Shown: positions 52,203 through 63,546 of the stretch, in pieces
Position numbering within the stretch: position 1 is the first letter of the stretch
Layout of the letters: every line of letters begins with the position of its first letter
Source: Eleftheria terrae
GTDB taxonomy: Bacteria; Pseudomonadota; Gammaproteobacteria; Burkholderiales; Burkholderiaceae_C
Assembly (NCBI RefSeq): GCF_030419005.1
Contig: NZ_CP106951.1
Span: forward strand, 5,022,001-5,086,000
Length of the DNA stretch: 64,000 nucleotides
Direction of reading: 5' to 3'
Made by a program: the position numbers and the translations under genes
The notes under the pieces: model-generated
What the model was told of the DNA's origin: nothing
The model's database searches: none
Seen by the model: only the letters and a program-made list of their open reading frames with translations

Positions 52203-53816
52203 ATGCAAATCACCCTGGCAGCGCGCTTCTCGGCTTTACGGCGGACGTGCATGCCCGCCTCGGTGTCCGGGCAGTGGGCCCGCTGGCTGGCCGGGCAGTG
52301 GGCCCGCTGGCTGGCCGGGCTGCTGGTCGTGGTGCTGTCCGGCTGCGCCGGGCTGCCGGACCGCGGCTCCCCGCCACTCACCCAGGCGCTGGGCGACACG
52401 GCCGGTACCCGGCTGGGCGACCTGGTCGCGTCGAACGCGCCGCACCCCCGGCTGTCCGGCTTTCGGCTGCTGGTGTCCGGCGAAGATGCGCTCGGCGCGC
52501 TGATCGACTTGGCCGACCATGCACAGAAGACGCTGGACCTGCAGTACTACCTGATCCACAACGACGAATCGACGCGCAACATCCTGGCGCATGTGCAGGC
52601 GGCGGCCGACCGGGGTGTGCGTGTGCGCTTCCTGCTCGACGACATCCACACCGTCGGCGAAGACCAGAACCTGCTGCGCTTCTCGCAGCACCCGAACATC
52701 GAGGTGCGCCTCTTCAATCCTTTCCCGAGCGGGCGGCTGTCGCTGCTGACGCGGGTGGCCGGCTCGCTGACCGACATCGGCCGCATCAACCACCGGATGC
52801 ACAGCAAGATGTTCGTGGCGGACAACTCGATGGCGGTGACTGGCGGCCGCAACCTGGGCGACGCCTATTTCGTACGCAGCCCGACCAGCAATTTCCTCGA
52901 CCTCGACGTGGTGGCGGCCGGTCCGGTGGTGCACGAGCTGTCGAAGGCGTTCGACGCCTTCTGGAACAGCGCGCTGGCCTATCCGGTGGAGACACTCGCC
53001 AGCGCCCAGGCGCCGGCCGCCTCGACGACACCGCCGCTGGTCGGCAGCGTGGCGTCCCCTTCGCCGCGCCGCACAACGGTGCTGGCGCGCGAGATCGCCG
53101 ACGGCCGCCTGCGCCTGGCCTGGGTGCCGGCCACCGTGCTGGCCGACCGGCCGTCCAAGATCGTCAGTGAAGGCGACCCGGATCTCGAGCAGACCATTGC
53201 CGACGATGTGACGGCCTTGATGGCCGGTGCCCAGCGCGAGCTGCTGGTGATCTCGCCCTACTACGTGCCGGGCCCGCGCGGCCTCGCGTTGACGCAGGCG
53301 CTGCGGGAGCGCGGGGTGCGCGTGCGGGTGCTCACCAACTCGCTGGCGGCCACCGATGCGCCGGTGGTGCACATCGGCTACGCCCGCTATCGCGAGGCGC
53401 TGCTGCGCGCCGGCGTCGAGCTGCACGAACTGCAGCCCAAGCTGCGCGTGCCGCCACGGCGTCGCCTGGGGCCGTACGGCTCCTCGCGCGCCAGCCTGCA
53501 CGTGAAGGCCATGGTCATCGACCGGCGCACCGTGCTGGTGGGCTCGATGAACATGGACCCCCGCTCGGCCCGGCTCAACAGCGAGATCGGTATGGTGCTG
53601 CGCAGCCCCGCGCTGGCCGAACAGCTGGTGCGGCTCTACGAGGACGTCATCCTGCACAGCAGCTTCCGCTTGTCCTTGACGCCCGAGAACCGGCTGCAGT
53701 GGACCAAGGAGGCGCCGGAGGACCCGGAAGTGCACCATGGCGAGCCGGAGGCAAGCGCCTGGCTGCGCACCCTGTTGCTGCTCCTGACCCCCTTTGCGCC
53801 GGAAGAGATGCTGTAG
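52203..53816 (+). CDS. Phospholipase D family lipoprotein (cardiolipin synthase C-like)
   Basis: Protein of 537 aa with an N-terminal hydrophobic segment and lipobox LSGC (C48). Two HKD motifs are present: HRMHSKMFVADNSMAVTGGRN (H200, K202, D207) and SLHVKAMVIDRRTVLVGSMN (H433, K435, D440), so the catalytic pair is complete. Order and spacing resemble ClsC/YmdC, which makes cardiolipin from phosphatidylglycerol and phosphatidylethanolamine. The signal region contains GQWARWLA twice in tandem from a 24-bp duplication. Confidence 0.9.
   Translation: MQITLAARFSALRRTCMPASVSGQWARWLAGQWARWLAGLLVVVLSGCAGLPDRGSPPLTQALGDTAGTRLGDLVASNAPHPRLSGFRLLVSGEDALGALIDLADHAQKTLDLQYYLIHNDESTRNILAHVQAAADRGVRVRFLLDDIHTVGEDQNLLRFSQHPNIEVRLFNPFPSGRLSLLTRVAGSLTDIGRINHRMHSKMFVADNSMAVTGGRNLGDAYFVRSPTSNFLDLDVVAAGPVVHELSKAFDAFWNSALAYPVETLASAQAPAASTTPPLVGSVASPSPRRTTVLAREIADGRLRLAWVPATVLADRPSKIVSEGDPDLEQTIADDVTALMAGAQRELLVISPYYVPGPRGLALTQALRERGVRVRVLTNSLAATDAPVVHIGYARYREALLRAGVELHELQPKLRVPPRRRLGPYGSSRASLHVKAMVIDRRTVLVGSMNMDPRSARLNSEIGMVLRSPALAEQLVRLYEDVILHSSFRLSLTPENRLQWTKEAPEDPEVHHGEPEASAWLRTLLLLLTPFAPEEML
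52267..52314. repeat. 24-bp tandem duplication in the PLD signal-peptide region
   Basis: Two exact copies, 52267-52290 and 52291-52314, plus six bases of a third. Each encodes GQWARWLA in frame. Confidence 0.95.
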
Positions 53817-53844
53817 CGGGCCACCGCCCTCGATGGCTGGCCCG
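53817..53844. terminator. Possible bidirectional terminator between convergent genes
   Basis: CGGGCCA (53817-53823) pairs with TGGCCCG (53838-53844) across 14 bases, then TTT. Weak T run. Confidence 0.4.
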
Positions 53845-53846
53845 TT

Positions 53847-54641
53847 TCAGTAGCGCGGCCGGCGCAGTGTCGGCAAGGGCGGCAGCGGCTGGCCCTGCAG
53901 CCAGGCCTGCGCCACCGCCGTGCTGTCCGGGTGCTGTGCGGCCTGCCACACCACCTCGGGCGGCACCACCCGCGTGCCGGCGCTCGCCTGCGGCAAGGCG
54001 CGGGCCAGCTGCACGACGAAGGCGGCCACCTTGGGGCCACGCACCGGCTGCTCTTGCTGGGGCAGCATCAGGTGCAGCTGCCGCAACATCCAGTGCGCCA
54101 GGCCCTGCAGCCGCGGGCCGTGTTGCGGGGCGGCCGCCTGCGCCGAGCGCACGAACACCGCCTGCTCGAAGCCGAGCGCCGCCACGGCATGCTCGTCGAG
54201 CGAGGCCAGCCCCTGGCGCAGTGCCTGCGGCAGCCCGGCCGGCGCGTGTGGCAGCACCACCAGCAGCCGCTGCACGCCGGCCTGCCGCAGCGCCTCGGCC
54301 AGCGCCGGGAGGTCGGCCGGCTGGGGCCGCAGGAAGGCGCCGTCTCGCCCGTTCGCGTGGCGCTCGCGGTCGAACACGATGAAGGCGGTGTCCGCCGGGG
54401 CGGAGGTGGCAGCGGCCAGCTGCGCAAGCGTGAGCGATTCGAAGCCGCGCACCGCGGCAGCGACCGGCGAAGTGACCAGCACCTGCACGCGGGCGAAGGC
54501 CCCCGAGGCCAGTGCCTGCTCCAGCACCGCCGAGCCCAGGCTGCCGGCGGCACCCGCGACGAGTGCGACGCGCTGGGCCGGGTGGGCGGGGCGGCGGGCC
54601 GGGCCGTGGCCGGCGCGCAGGGCGGGAAGCAGCAGGTTCAT
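53847..54641 (-). CDS. NAD(P)-binding Rossmann-fold protein of unknown function
   Basis: Protein of 264 aa. The nucleotide motif RVALVAGAAGSLGSAVLEQAL is at about residues 24-44, as in atypical short-chain dehydrogenases/epimerases. The middle part (LPALAEALRQAGVQRLLVVLPH) fits an NmrA/epimerase fold, but I see no YxxxK catalytic pair. The C-terminus ends in a basic RRPRY. Function unknown. It is divergent from the AtpE-like gene with 122 bases between them. Confidence 0.7.
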   Translation of the reverse strand: MNLLLPALRAGHGPARRPAHPAQRVALVAGAAGSLGSAVLEQALASGAFARVQVLVTSPVAAAVRGFESLTLAQLAAATSAPADTAFIVFDRERHANGRDGAFLRPQPADLPALAEALRQAGVQRLLVVLPHAPAGLPQALRQGLASLDEHAVAALGFEQAVFVRSAQAAAPQHGPRLQGLAHWMLRQLHLMLPQQEQPVRGPKVAAFVVQLARALPQASAGTRVVPPEVVWQAAQHPDSTAVAQAWLQGQPLPPLPTLRRPRY

Positions 54642-54679
54642 GGCTGCAGTATGCCGGCCGGCTTGCGGTGCGGCCATGA

Positions 54680-55006
<327 letters not shown>

Positions 55007-55053
55007 AGGCGGGCGTGGGCACCTTATCCTAGGTGTTGCCGGCAGCGCCCGGC

Positions 55054-55084
55054 GCGGCCACGCTGCGCAGCGCAGCGTGGCCGC
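55054..55084. repeat. 13-bp stem hairpin between the AtpE-like and DUF2778 genes
   Basis: GCGGCCACGCTGC pairs exactly with GCAGCGTGGCCGC around GCAGC. A 12-bp palindrome GCCGCATGCGGC (55080-55091) overlaps its right arm. There is no T run, so a rho-independent terminator is doubtful. Confidence 0.6.
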
Positions 55085-55140
55085 ATGCGGCGGCGTGGCT
55101 GCCTCACGCCCGAGAAACCAACCACATACAGGGGGGCCGC

Positions 55141-55599
55141 ATGTTCGAATGCAGTTTTGAACTCAACAACCAGCCGATGAGCGCCTTCAAGATCGGCGCC
55201 ATGTCCTTTCCGGCCTTCTCGGGCCTGGGCAGCAGCGCCAACCAGCGGGCGCTGGTGTGCAACAAGGGCACCGGCGCGATTCCGCCTGGCACCTACTACA
55301 TCTTCGACCGCGAGACCGGCGGCACCCTGGGCGCCATCCGCAACCTGTTCAGCGACCGGCGCGAGTGGTTCGCCCTGTACGCCGCCGACGGCAAGATCGA
55401 CGACGAGACCTTCTGCAACGAGGTCGCCCGCGGCAACTTCCGCCTGCACCCGAAGGGCCCGCTGGGACGCAGCGAGGGCTGCATCACCCTCAACGAACTG
55501 ACCCACTTCCAGCAGCTGCGTGCCATCCTGCGCAGCGTGGCGCCCGAGGCGGTGCCCGGCACGCAGCTGAAGGCCTACGGGCGCGTGGTCGTCAAATGA
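55141..55599 (+). CDS. DUF2778 / Tlde1-type L,D-transpeptidase-fold protein
   Basis: Protein of 152 aa. The catalytic signature is FRLHPKGPLGRSEGCITL with H103, S111 and C114, as in Tlde1 domains related to YkuD L,D-transpeptidases; PPGTYYIFDRETGG and an N-terminal CSFELNN stretch are also family-like. Known Tlde1 proteins are type VI secretion effectors that attack or alter peptidoglycan tetrapeptides. No signal peptide is visible, which agrees with delivery by a secretion machine. The stop overlaps the start of a small membrane protein gene (ATGA), as in effector-immunity pairs. No secretion genes lie in this window, so the role is inferred. Confidence 0.85.
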   Translation: MFECSFELNNQPMSAFKIGAMSFPAFSGLGSSANQRALVCNKGTGAIPPGTYYIFDRETGGTLGAIRNLFSDRREWFALYAADGKIDDETFCNEVARGNFRLHPKGPLGRSEGCITLNELTHFQQLRAILRSVAPEAVPGTQLKAYGRVVVK

Positions 55600-55886
55600 G
55601 GCGGTCGCTCTCGCGCGCGTTGCTCGGCCTGTGGCTGCTGGCGGCCACGGTGGCGCTGGTGCGCTTCTGGTACGCACGGCCGGAGGCCTTCCCGGCACTG
55701 CTGCGCCAGGGCGGCAACGCCTTGATCGACGCGGTGGCGCCGGCCGGCGCCGAAGCGGCGGCCGACCTGGAGCTGCTGTACCTGGTGCTGCTGGCCTTCG
55801 CCGCGGTGGCTTTGGTCACCGGCCTCGGGCTGGCCGTCTGGAAGCGCTTCAAAGGCGATCGGCCCGCGCCCCGCCCGGGCCGCTGA
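55596..55886 (+). CDS. Two-helix membrane protein, candidate immunity protein to the DUF2778 protein
   Basis: Protein of 96 aa with hydrophobic helices at about 7-24 and 58-82, a periplasmic-size loop of about 33 residues between them and a basic, proline-rich C-terminus (KRFKGDRPAPRPGR). The start codon overlaps the DUF2778 stop by four bases. I recognise no family. Membrane location and tight coupling fit an immunity protein guarding the periplasm, but this is inference. Confidence 0.7.
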   Translation: MRRSLSRALLGLWLLAATVALVRFWYARPEAFPALLRQGGNALIDAVAPAGAEAAADLELLYLVLLAFAAVALVTGLGLAVWKRFKGDRPAPRPGR

Positions 55887-55919
55887 GGCAGCCGGCCCGG
55901 CCGTGGCCGGGCACGCGCG

Positions 55920-57479
55920 TCAGGCGGCCGCGCCGGCCTCGGTGCGAAACACGCCGACCGCCTCGGCCAGGCGTCGCGCCTGATCCTGCATCGAGCTGGC
56001 GGCGGCGGCCGACTGCTCGACCAGCGCCGCATTCTGCTGCGTCATCTGGTCCAGCCCGGAGACCGCCACGTTGACCTGGCCGATGCCGTCCCGCTGTTCC
56101 TGAGCGGCGGCCGTGATCTCGGCCATCATGTCGGCCATCCGGCTCACCGAGGTGACGATTTCGTTCATGCTGGCGCCCGCGTCCTGCACCAGCTGGGTGC
56201 CGCTCTCGACCCGCTCCACCGAAGCGCCGATCAGGCTCTTGATCTCGCGCGAGGCCTGCGACGAACGCTGCGCCAGGTTGCGCACCTCGCCCGCCACCAC
56301 CGCGAAGCCGCGACCCTGCTCACCGGCGCGGGCGGCTTCCACCGCCGCGTTGAGGGCCAGGATGTTGGTCTGGAAGGCAATGCCGTCGATGACACCGATG
56401 ATGTCGGCAATCTTGCGCGAGGCTTCCTCGATGCCCTGCATGTTGCCGACCACCTGGGCCACCACCTCGCCGCCACGGCGGGCCGCCTGCGCGGCTGCAC
56501 CGGCCAGCTGGTTGGCCTGGCGCGCGGCGTCGGCCGACTGCGTCACGGTGTGGGTCAGCTGCTCCATGCTGGAGGCCGTCTGCTGCAGGTTGGAGGCAGC
56601 CTGCTCCGTGCGGGCCGAGAGGTCGTGATTGCCGCTGGCGATTTCCGCCGACGCGGTGCTCACCGACTCCACCCCGGAGCGCACGTCGCCCACCAGCGTG
56701 CGCAGCTGGCCGGTCATGCGCACCAGCGTGCCGGTGAGGTGGGCGAGTTCGTCGTTGCCGCGGGCTTCCTCGGTCTGCGTCAAGTCGCCACGGGTGACCG
56801 CCTCGGCCAGCGTCACCGCGCGGTGCAGCGGCCGGGTGATGGCTCGGGTGATCTGCCAGCATTGCAGGCAGGCCATGGCGATGGCGGCGACCAGCGCCGC
56901 GATGATCATGTTGCGGCCTTCGGCATACATGGCATCGCCCTTGGCGGCGTCCAGGCGGCTGTGCTCGTCGTTGTACTTGGCCAGCGCCAGCAGGGCGTCC
57001 CGCAGCGCGTTGAAGCGTTCGCCACCGGTACTGGTGGCCAGCGCGGCGGCCTCTGCCGTCTGGCCGGCAGCGACCAGCGCGCGCACCTTGTTGCTGGTCT
57101 CGACATAGTCGCGCAAGCGGGCCTGCGCGGCGTCGTACAAGGCCCGTTCGGCGGGGTCGTTGATCGCGCCCTCATAGGCGCTGCGATAGCCCTCGTACTC
57201 CTTCAACGTCTCGTCCAGGCCGCGCAACGCGGCGGGGTGCTGGTCGGCCCCCAGCGCCAGCAGGCGGAACTCGCGCTGGCGGTAGCGGGTGGCGGATTCG
57301 GCCATCATCAGGCCGTCGCGCACGCCGGTGAGCCGAACGTCGGCCACCAGGCCGGCCTGTTCGTTGACTCTGCTGAGCTGTGAGATGGAGAAGGCCGTGA
57401 TCAATACGTTGACCAGCAGCACGCAGGCAAAACCAAAGGCGATCTTGCCGGCCACCGAGAGACGTTGCAGGAAGTTCAT
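55920..57479 (-). CDS. Methyl-accepting chemotaxis protein
   Basis: Chemoreceptor of 519 aa. Helix one at about 12-33, a periplasmic four-helix ligand domain (about 35-185), helix two ([15 protein letters not shown]), HAMP ([20 protein letters not shown]) and the long signalling coiled coil. The hairpin tip [36 protein letters not shown] is intact (read as two adjoining 18-residue pieces). The ligand is unknown and there is no C-terminal CheR-binding pentapeptide. The ATG at 57479 leads directly into helix one. Confidence 0.94.
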   Translation of the reverse strand: MNFLQRLSVAGKIAFGFACVLLVNVLITAFSISQLSRVNEQAGLVADVRLTGVRDGLMMAESATRYRQREFRLLALGADQHPAALRGLDETLKEYEGYRSAYEGAINDPAERALYDAAQARLRDYVETSNKVRALVAAGQTAEAAALATSTGGERFNALRDALLALAKYNDEHSRLDAAKGDAMYAEGRNMIIAALVAAIAMACLQCWQITRAITRPLHRAVTLAEAVTRGDLTQTEEARGNDELAHLTGTLVRMTGQLRTLVGDVRSGVESVSTASAEIASGNHDLSARTEQAASNLQQTASSMEQLTHTVTQSADAARQANQLAGAAAQAARRGGEVVAQVVGNMQGIEEASRKIADIIGVIDGIAFQTNILALNAAVEAARAGEQGRGFAVVAGEVRNLAQRSSQASREIKSLIGASVERVESGTQLVQDAGASMNEIVTSVSRMADMMAEITAAAQEQRDGIGQVNVAVSGLDQMTQQNAALVEQSAAAASSMQDQARRLAEAVGVFRTEAGAAA

Positions 57480-57707
57480 CAGCTGACTCGTGGATAAGGG
57501 CCGCGCGGCGCCGACGGCACGGACGTCGTCGGCGCCGGGCACTTGGGGTGCAGGAAGGCGAGCACGCTCGCCGGCCTTGAGCGATATGCACCCAATATCG
57601 GAGTCGCTCCCTGCGACTTGACAGCCAGGGGGCGTGGCGGTGCAACGGCCGCCAACATTCGCACGCACGACTCGGCCGGTGGGACGGCCGGGGGCGGAAT
57701 AGGCACG

Positions 57708-57744
57708 TTGCCTTAGGGCGGTGGCCTAAGGCAACGCCCTAAGG
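57708..57744. repeat. Nested, mutually exclusive inverted repeats
   Basis: TTGCCTTAGG (57708-57717) pairs with CCTAAGGCAA (57725-57734), while CCTTAGGGCG (57711-57720) pairs with CGCCCTAAGG (57735-57744). The two 10-bp stems share bases and cannot form together. Confidence 0.9.
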
Positions 57745-57849
57745 CCTGTGGCTCGGGACAGTGGCTCAAGGGCAGTGGCCCTCGGTGGTGAACTGACACG
57801 GTGGGCCGAGGCGGCGGCCCAGGAGGAAGGGCGGCCGGTCCGCGCGGTA

Positions 57850-57885
57850 CGGCCTGCGCCCGCGCCGCGGCGCGGGCGCAGGCCG
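57850..57885. repeat. 36-bp perfect palindrome downstream of the semialdehyde dehydrogenase gene
   Basis: Each 18-base arm (CGGCCTGCGCCCGCGCCG and its complement) matches exactly with no spacer. It is 61 bases past the dehydrogenase stop on that strand. It can form a very stable hairpin but no T run follows. Confidence 0.95.
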
Positions 57886-57946
57886 GAGGCGCCCGACGTT
57901 CCCCACAGGCGGCGCCACTGCGCTTCGCGCAGCAGCGGCGGCCGGG

Positions 57947-59425
57947 CTACTTGTTCAGGTCGCCCAGGCAGAGGTACTTCACTTCGACATAGTCCTCCAT
58001 GCCGTGGCGCGAGCCCTCACGCCCAAGGCCGGACTGCTTGACGCCGCCGAACGGCACCTCCGCCACCGCGATGAGGCCGGTATTGACGCCCACCATGCCG
58101 TACTCGAGTGCCTCGCCCACGCGGAAGATGCGTCCGATGTCGCGGCTGTAGAAGTAGCTTGCCAGGCCGTACTCGGTCGCGTTGGCCAGCGCCACGGCTT
58201 CCTGCTCGGTGCGGAAGCGGAACACCGGCGCCACCGGGCCGAAGGTTTCCTCTCGTGCGCACAGCATGTCGGAGGTCACTTCGGACAACACGGTCGGCTC
58301 GAAGAATCGGCCTTCCAGCCGCTTGCCGCCGGTCAGCACCTTGGCCCCCTTGGCGACCGCGTCGGCCACATGCTGCTCGACCTTGGCGACCGCGCTGTCC
58401 TCGATCAGCGGGCCCTGCGTCACGCCCTCGTCGAAGCCGTTGCCCACCTTCAGCGAGCGCGCCCGGGCGGCCAGCTTCTCGACGAAGCGGTCGTAGATGC
58501 CGTCCTGTGCATAGATGCGGTTGGCGCACACGCAGGTCTGGCCGGCATTGCGGTACTTGCTCTGGATGGCACCCTCGACCGCGCTGTCCAGGTCGGCATC
58601 GTCAAAGACGATGAAGGGCGCGTTGCCGCCCAGCTCCAGCGAGAGCTTCTTGATGGTCGGCGCACACTGCTGCATCAGGATGCGGCCGACCTCGGTGGAG
58701 CCGGTGAAGGACAGGTGCCGCACGGTGTCGCTTGCGCACAGCACGTTGCCGATCTCGATGGAGCGCCGGCTGTCGGCGGTCAGCACGTTCAGCACGCCGG
58801 CCGGCATGCCGGCCCGCTGCGCCAGCTCCGCCGTGGCCAGTGCCGACAGCGGCGTCTGCTCGGCCGGCTTGATGACCACCGGGCAGCCCGCGGCCAGCGC
58901 CGGCGCCACCTTGCGGGTGATCATGGCGATCGGGAAATTCCACGGCGTGATGGCCGCGCAGACGCCGATGGGCTGCTTGATGACCAGGTAGCGCTTGGCC
59001 GGGTCGGTGGTGGGAATCGTCTCGCCATAGACCCGCTTGCCTTCCTCGGCGAACCACTCGATGAAGCTGGCCGCATAGGCCACCTCGCCGCGCGCCTCGG
59101 CCAGCGGCTTGCCTTGCTCGGCCGTCATGATGCGGGCCAGGTCGTCGGCATGTTGCTGCAGCAGCTGGAACCACTTCATCAGCACCGCGGCGCGCGCCTT
59201 GGCCGTCATGGCACGCCAGCCGGCCCAGGCCCGCTCGGCGGCGGCGATGGCCCGCTCGGCATCGGCGGCGCCGAGGTTCGGAACATCGGCCAGACGGCGG
59301 CCGGTGGCCGGATCATGCACATCGAAACGAGCGTCGCTGCCGACCCAGGCGCCGTCGATCAGCGCCTCCGTCTTCAGCAGGCCGGCATCCTTCAAGCTCG
59401 CGAGGGGGGAGGAAGTCATGTCCAT
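57947..59425 (-). CDS. gabD: NAD(P)-dependent succinate-semialdehyde dehydrogenase
   Basis: Aldehyde dehydrogenase of 492 aa. The catalytic glutamate is in KLSLELGGNAPFIVFDDADLD and the catalytic cysteine in NAGQTCVCANRIY; FTGSTEVGRILMQQ is the cofactor region and ITPWNFPIAMITRK a further signature. Overall it matches GabD, which oxidises succinate semialdehyde to succinate in GABA breakdown; a related semialdehyde such as glutarate semialdehyde is possible. The ATG at 59425 is followed by another two codons later. No gabT is adjacent. Confidence 0.9.
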   Translation of the reverse strand: MDMTSSPLASLKDAGLLKTEALIDGAWVGSDARFDVHDPATGRRLADVPNLGAADAERAIAAAERAWAGWRAMTAKARAAVLMKWFQLLQQHADDLARIMTAEQGKPLAEARGEVAYAASFIEWFAEEGKRVYGETIPTTDPAKRYLVIKQPIGVCAAITPWNFPIAMITRKVAPALAAGCPVVIKPAEQTPLSALATAELAQRAGMPAGVLNVLTADSRRSIEIGNVLCASDTVRHLSFTGSTEVGRILMQQCAPTIKKLSLELGGNAPFIVFDDADLDSAVEGAIQSKYRNAGQTCVCANRIYAQDGIYDRFVEKLAARARSLKVGNGFDEGVTQGPLIEDSAVAKVEQHVADAVAKGAKVLTGGKRLEGRFFEPTVLSEVTSDMLCAREETFGPVAPVFRFRTEQEAVALANATEYGLASYFYSRDIGRIFRVGEALEYGMVGVNTGLIAVAEVPFGGVKQSGLGREGSRHGMEDYVEVKYLCLGDLNK

Positions 59426-59633
59426 GGTGTGCGGTTCGTCCTTGAATGGCGGGCGCGCAACGCGCGAGAGGCAGAAGGGCATCATAAGACGACGGTCGGC
59501 GTCCTGCAGGGACCGCGCCGGCCTGACCTTGGCCGGGGCAAGGGCCCGCTGGGCGCCTGCGCGGCCGCCCGGCGCCTGTGGTTTTGCCGCGGCGGCGCCG
59601 GCGGCCCCGGCCCGTCTTCGCAGGCCCCCCGCC

Positions 59634-59639
59634 TATAAT
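59634..59639 (+). promoter_or_regulatory. Predicted -10 box of alaS
   Basis: A perfect TATAAT lies 78 bases before the alaS start. The -35 region at the expected distance is CCCGTC-like and poor, so an activator or extended contacts may be needed. Confidence 0.5.
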
Positions 59640-59672
59640 CGAAAGCTTCGCCAGATCAAGCATCTACGCGCC

Positions 59673-59716
59673 ATGGCAGCCCGTCGCGGGCTGCGGCGCC
59701 AGCCAGAAAGACCCGG

Positions 59717-59720
<4 letters not shown>
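59673..59720 (+). CDS. Possible leader peptide overlapping the alaS start
   Basis: An ATG at 59673 opens 15 codons ([15 protein letters not shown]) whose TGA overlaps the alaS start codon (ATGA). Codons 2 and 3 are alanine and lie at the 5' arm of a hairpin at 59676-59694. No ribosome site precedes it, and this frame is also open upstream by GC bias, so it may be chance. Confidence 0.25.
59676..59694 (+). promoter_or_regulatory. Hairpin in the alaS leader
   Basis: GCAGCCCG pairs exactly with CGGGCTGC around TCG, 22 bases before the alaS start and inside the predicted transcript. Confidence 0.5.
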
Positions 59721-62356
<2,636 letters not shown>

Positions 62357-62375
62357 AGCGCGCCGGCATGTCTTG

Positions 62376-62410
62376 CAACGCCCGCTCCGGCTGCGCCGTG
62401 GCGGGCGTTG
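62376..62410 (+). terminator. Possible terminator after alaS
   Basis: CAACGCCCGC (62376-62385) pairs exactly with GCGGGCGTTG (62401-62410) across 15 bases and is followed by TTCATC. The stem is strong but the T run is short. Confidence 0.5.
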
Positions 62411-62451
62411 TTCATCGGGCGGCGCAGCCAGCGCCGCGGGGGGAGGGAGCA

Positions 62452-63201
62452 ATGCAGATGGATCGCAATTGGAGGCAGGCTGCCGCCCGGGCGGCACGGG
62501 CGCTGGGATGTGCCGCGCTGCTGGGTTCGGTGCCGGCCCACGCCCAGGCGCAGGCCCAGCCGGAGCCGCAGCCAGAGACGGCGGCCGAGACCGCACCGGT
62601 GCTGCCCGCGCGCATCGAAAGCACGCCGCTGGAGCCGACCGGCCCGGCCCCGGCAGCGGCCGCGGCACCGGGCGCGGCCCTGGTGGCGCAGGGCCGCGCG
62701 GTGGCCCGTGCCTTCGTCGATGGCTGCGTGCTCACCGAAGGCGACCTGACCGGCGCCACCGATTGGGCCCTGTCCGCCGGCTTCGAGCCGCGCGACGCGC
62801 AGGCGCCCGAGGCCAGTACCTTGCTTGACGGCCACACCGGCTCGGTGTTCGCACAGCCCGAAGGCGGCATTAAGCTCTATCTGGTGGTGCTGACTGACGG
62901 CGGCTGCACCGTCTGGGCCGAAGGGGTGAGCGGCCCGGCCGTGCACCAGGAGTTCCAGCGCGCGATGGCCGAACTGGGCGCCAAGGGCGCCCGTGTGAGC
63001 AAGGGCACCGAGCGCAACATCGATCGCGGTGGAGCCTGGCGGCGCCAGCTGCAGCTGCGCTACCGCCGCGTCGGCGGCAGCCAGGACTGGGGCCTGAACG
63101 TGGTCACCACGCTCGACGCGCCGCCCGGTGTGCAGGCACTCCACCTGGCACGTGCACCGGCCGCCACCCTTCCCGACCCGGACGGCCTGCCGGCCCGCTG
63201 A
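62452..63201 (+). CDS. Exported protein of unknown function
   Basis: Protein of 249 aa with a signal peptide ending near VPAHA-QAQ (about residue 30). A Pro/Glu/Ala-rich stretch follows (about 30-70), then a compact domain of about 150 residues with two cysteines (FVDGCVLTEGDL, TDGGCTVWAEG) that could form a disulphide. The start is well supported by GGGAGGGAG. I recognise no family. It lies between alaS and an HNH gene. Confidence 0.7.
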   Translation: MQMDRNWRQAAARAARALGCAALLGSVPAHAQAQAQPEPQPETAAETAPVLPARIESTPLEPTGPAPAAAAAPGAALVAQGRAVARAFVDGCVLTEGDLTGATDWALSAGFEPRDAQAPEASTLLDGHTGSVFAQPEGGIKLYLVVLTDGGCTVWAEGVSGPAVHQEFQRAMAELGAKGARVSKGTERNIDRGGAWRRQLQLRYRRVGGSQDWGLNVVTTLDAPPGVQALHLARAPAATLPDPDGLPAR

Positions 63202-63252
63202 AGCCCGATGGTCGCGCGCAGGAGCTTGCGCGGTGCGCAGCCCTTTGGGTCG

Positions 63253-63546
63253 ATGGCGGAGCCGGTGCCCCCCTGCCCACTGTGTGGCCGGCCCATCGTG
63301 CCCGGCCCGAGTGCAGACGAGCACCACCTGGTGCCCAAGAGCGAAGGGGGCCGCGACAAGACCCTGGTGCACCGGGTGTGCCATCGCAAGATCCACGCGA
63401 CCTTCTCCGAAAAGGAGCTGGCACGTGGCTACGCCAGCTGGGAAGCGCTGCGCGGGCACCCCGAGATCGCCAGCTTCGTGCAGTGGGTCCGCAAGAAGCC
63501 GCCGGAGTTCAATGACGGCAGCGCGAGGCCCAGGCGCCGCCGCTGA
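63253..63546 (+). CDS. Small HNH nuclease-like protein
   Basis: Protein of 97 aa. CPLCGRPI at residues 8-15 looks like a zinc knuckle, and EHHLVPKSEGGRDKT with HRVCHRKIHATFSEKE forms an HNH-type core. The remainder, SFVQWVRKKPPEFNDGS, matches similar short bacterial proteins. Whether it cuts DNA is not known. An in-frame ATG at 63208 would add 15 residues; neither start has a good ribosome site. Confidence 0.78.
   Translation: MAEPVPPCPLCGRPIVPGPSADEHHLVPKSEGGRDKTLVHRVCHRKIHATFSEKELARGYASWEALRGHPEIASFVQWVRKKPPEFNDGSARPRRRR

Larger units (their letters stand above)
57480..57946. other. 467-bp intergenic region rich in inverted repeats
   Basis: This gap between the chemoreceptor start and the dehydrogenase stop holds no supported gene. 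It contains nested inverted repeats at 57708-57744, several GTGGC words spaced 13-27 bases apart to about 57779, and a 36-bp perfect palindrome at 57850-57885. It must contain the chemoreceptor promoter, which I cannot place with confidence. Confidence 0.7.

Noticed and set aside
51567..53816. A single 749-codon frame suggesting a regulator-phospholipase fusion
   Set aside because: The first 212 codons overlap the AraC gene in another frame and look like GC-biased nonsense; the PLD protein begins with a signal sequence at 52203.
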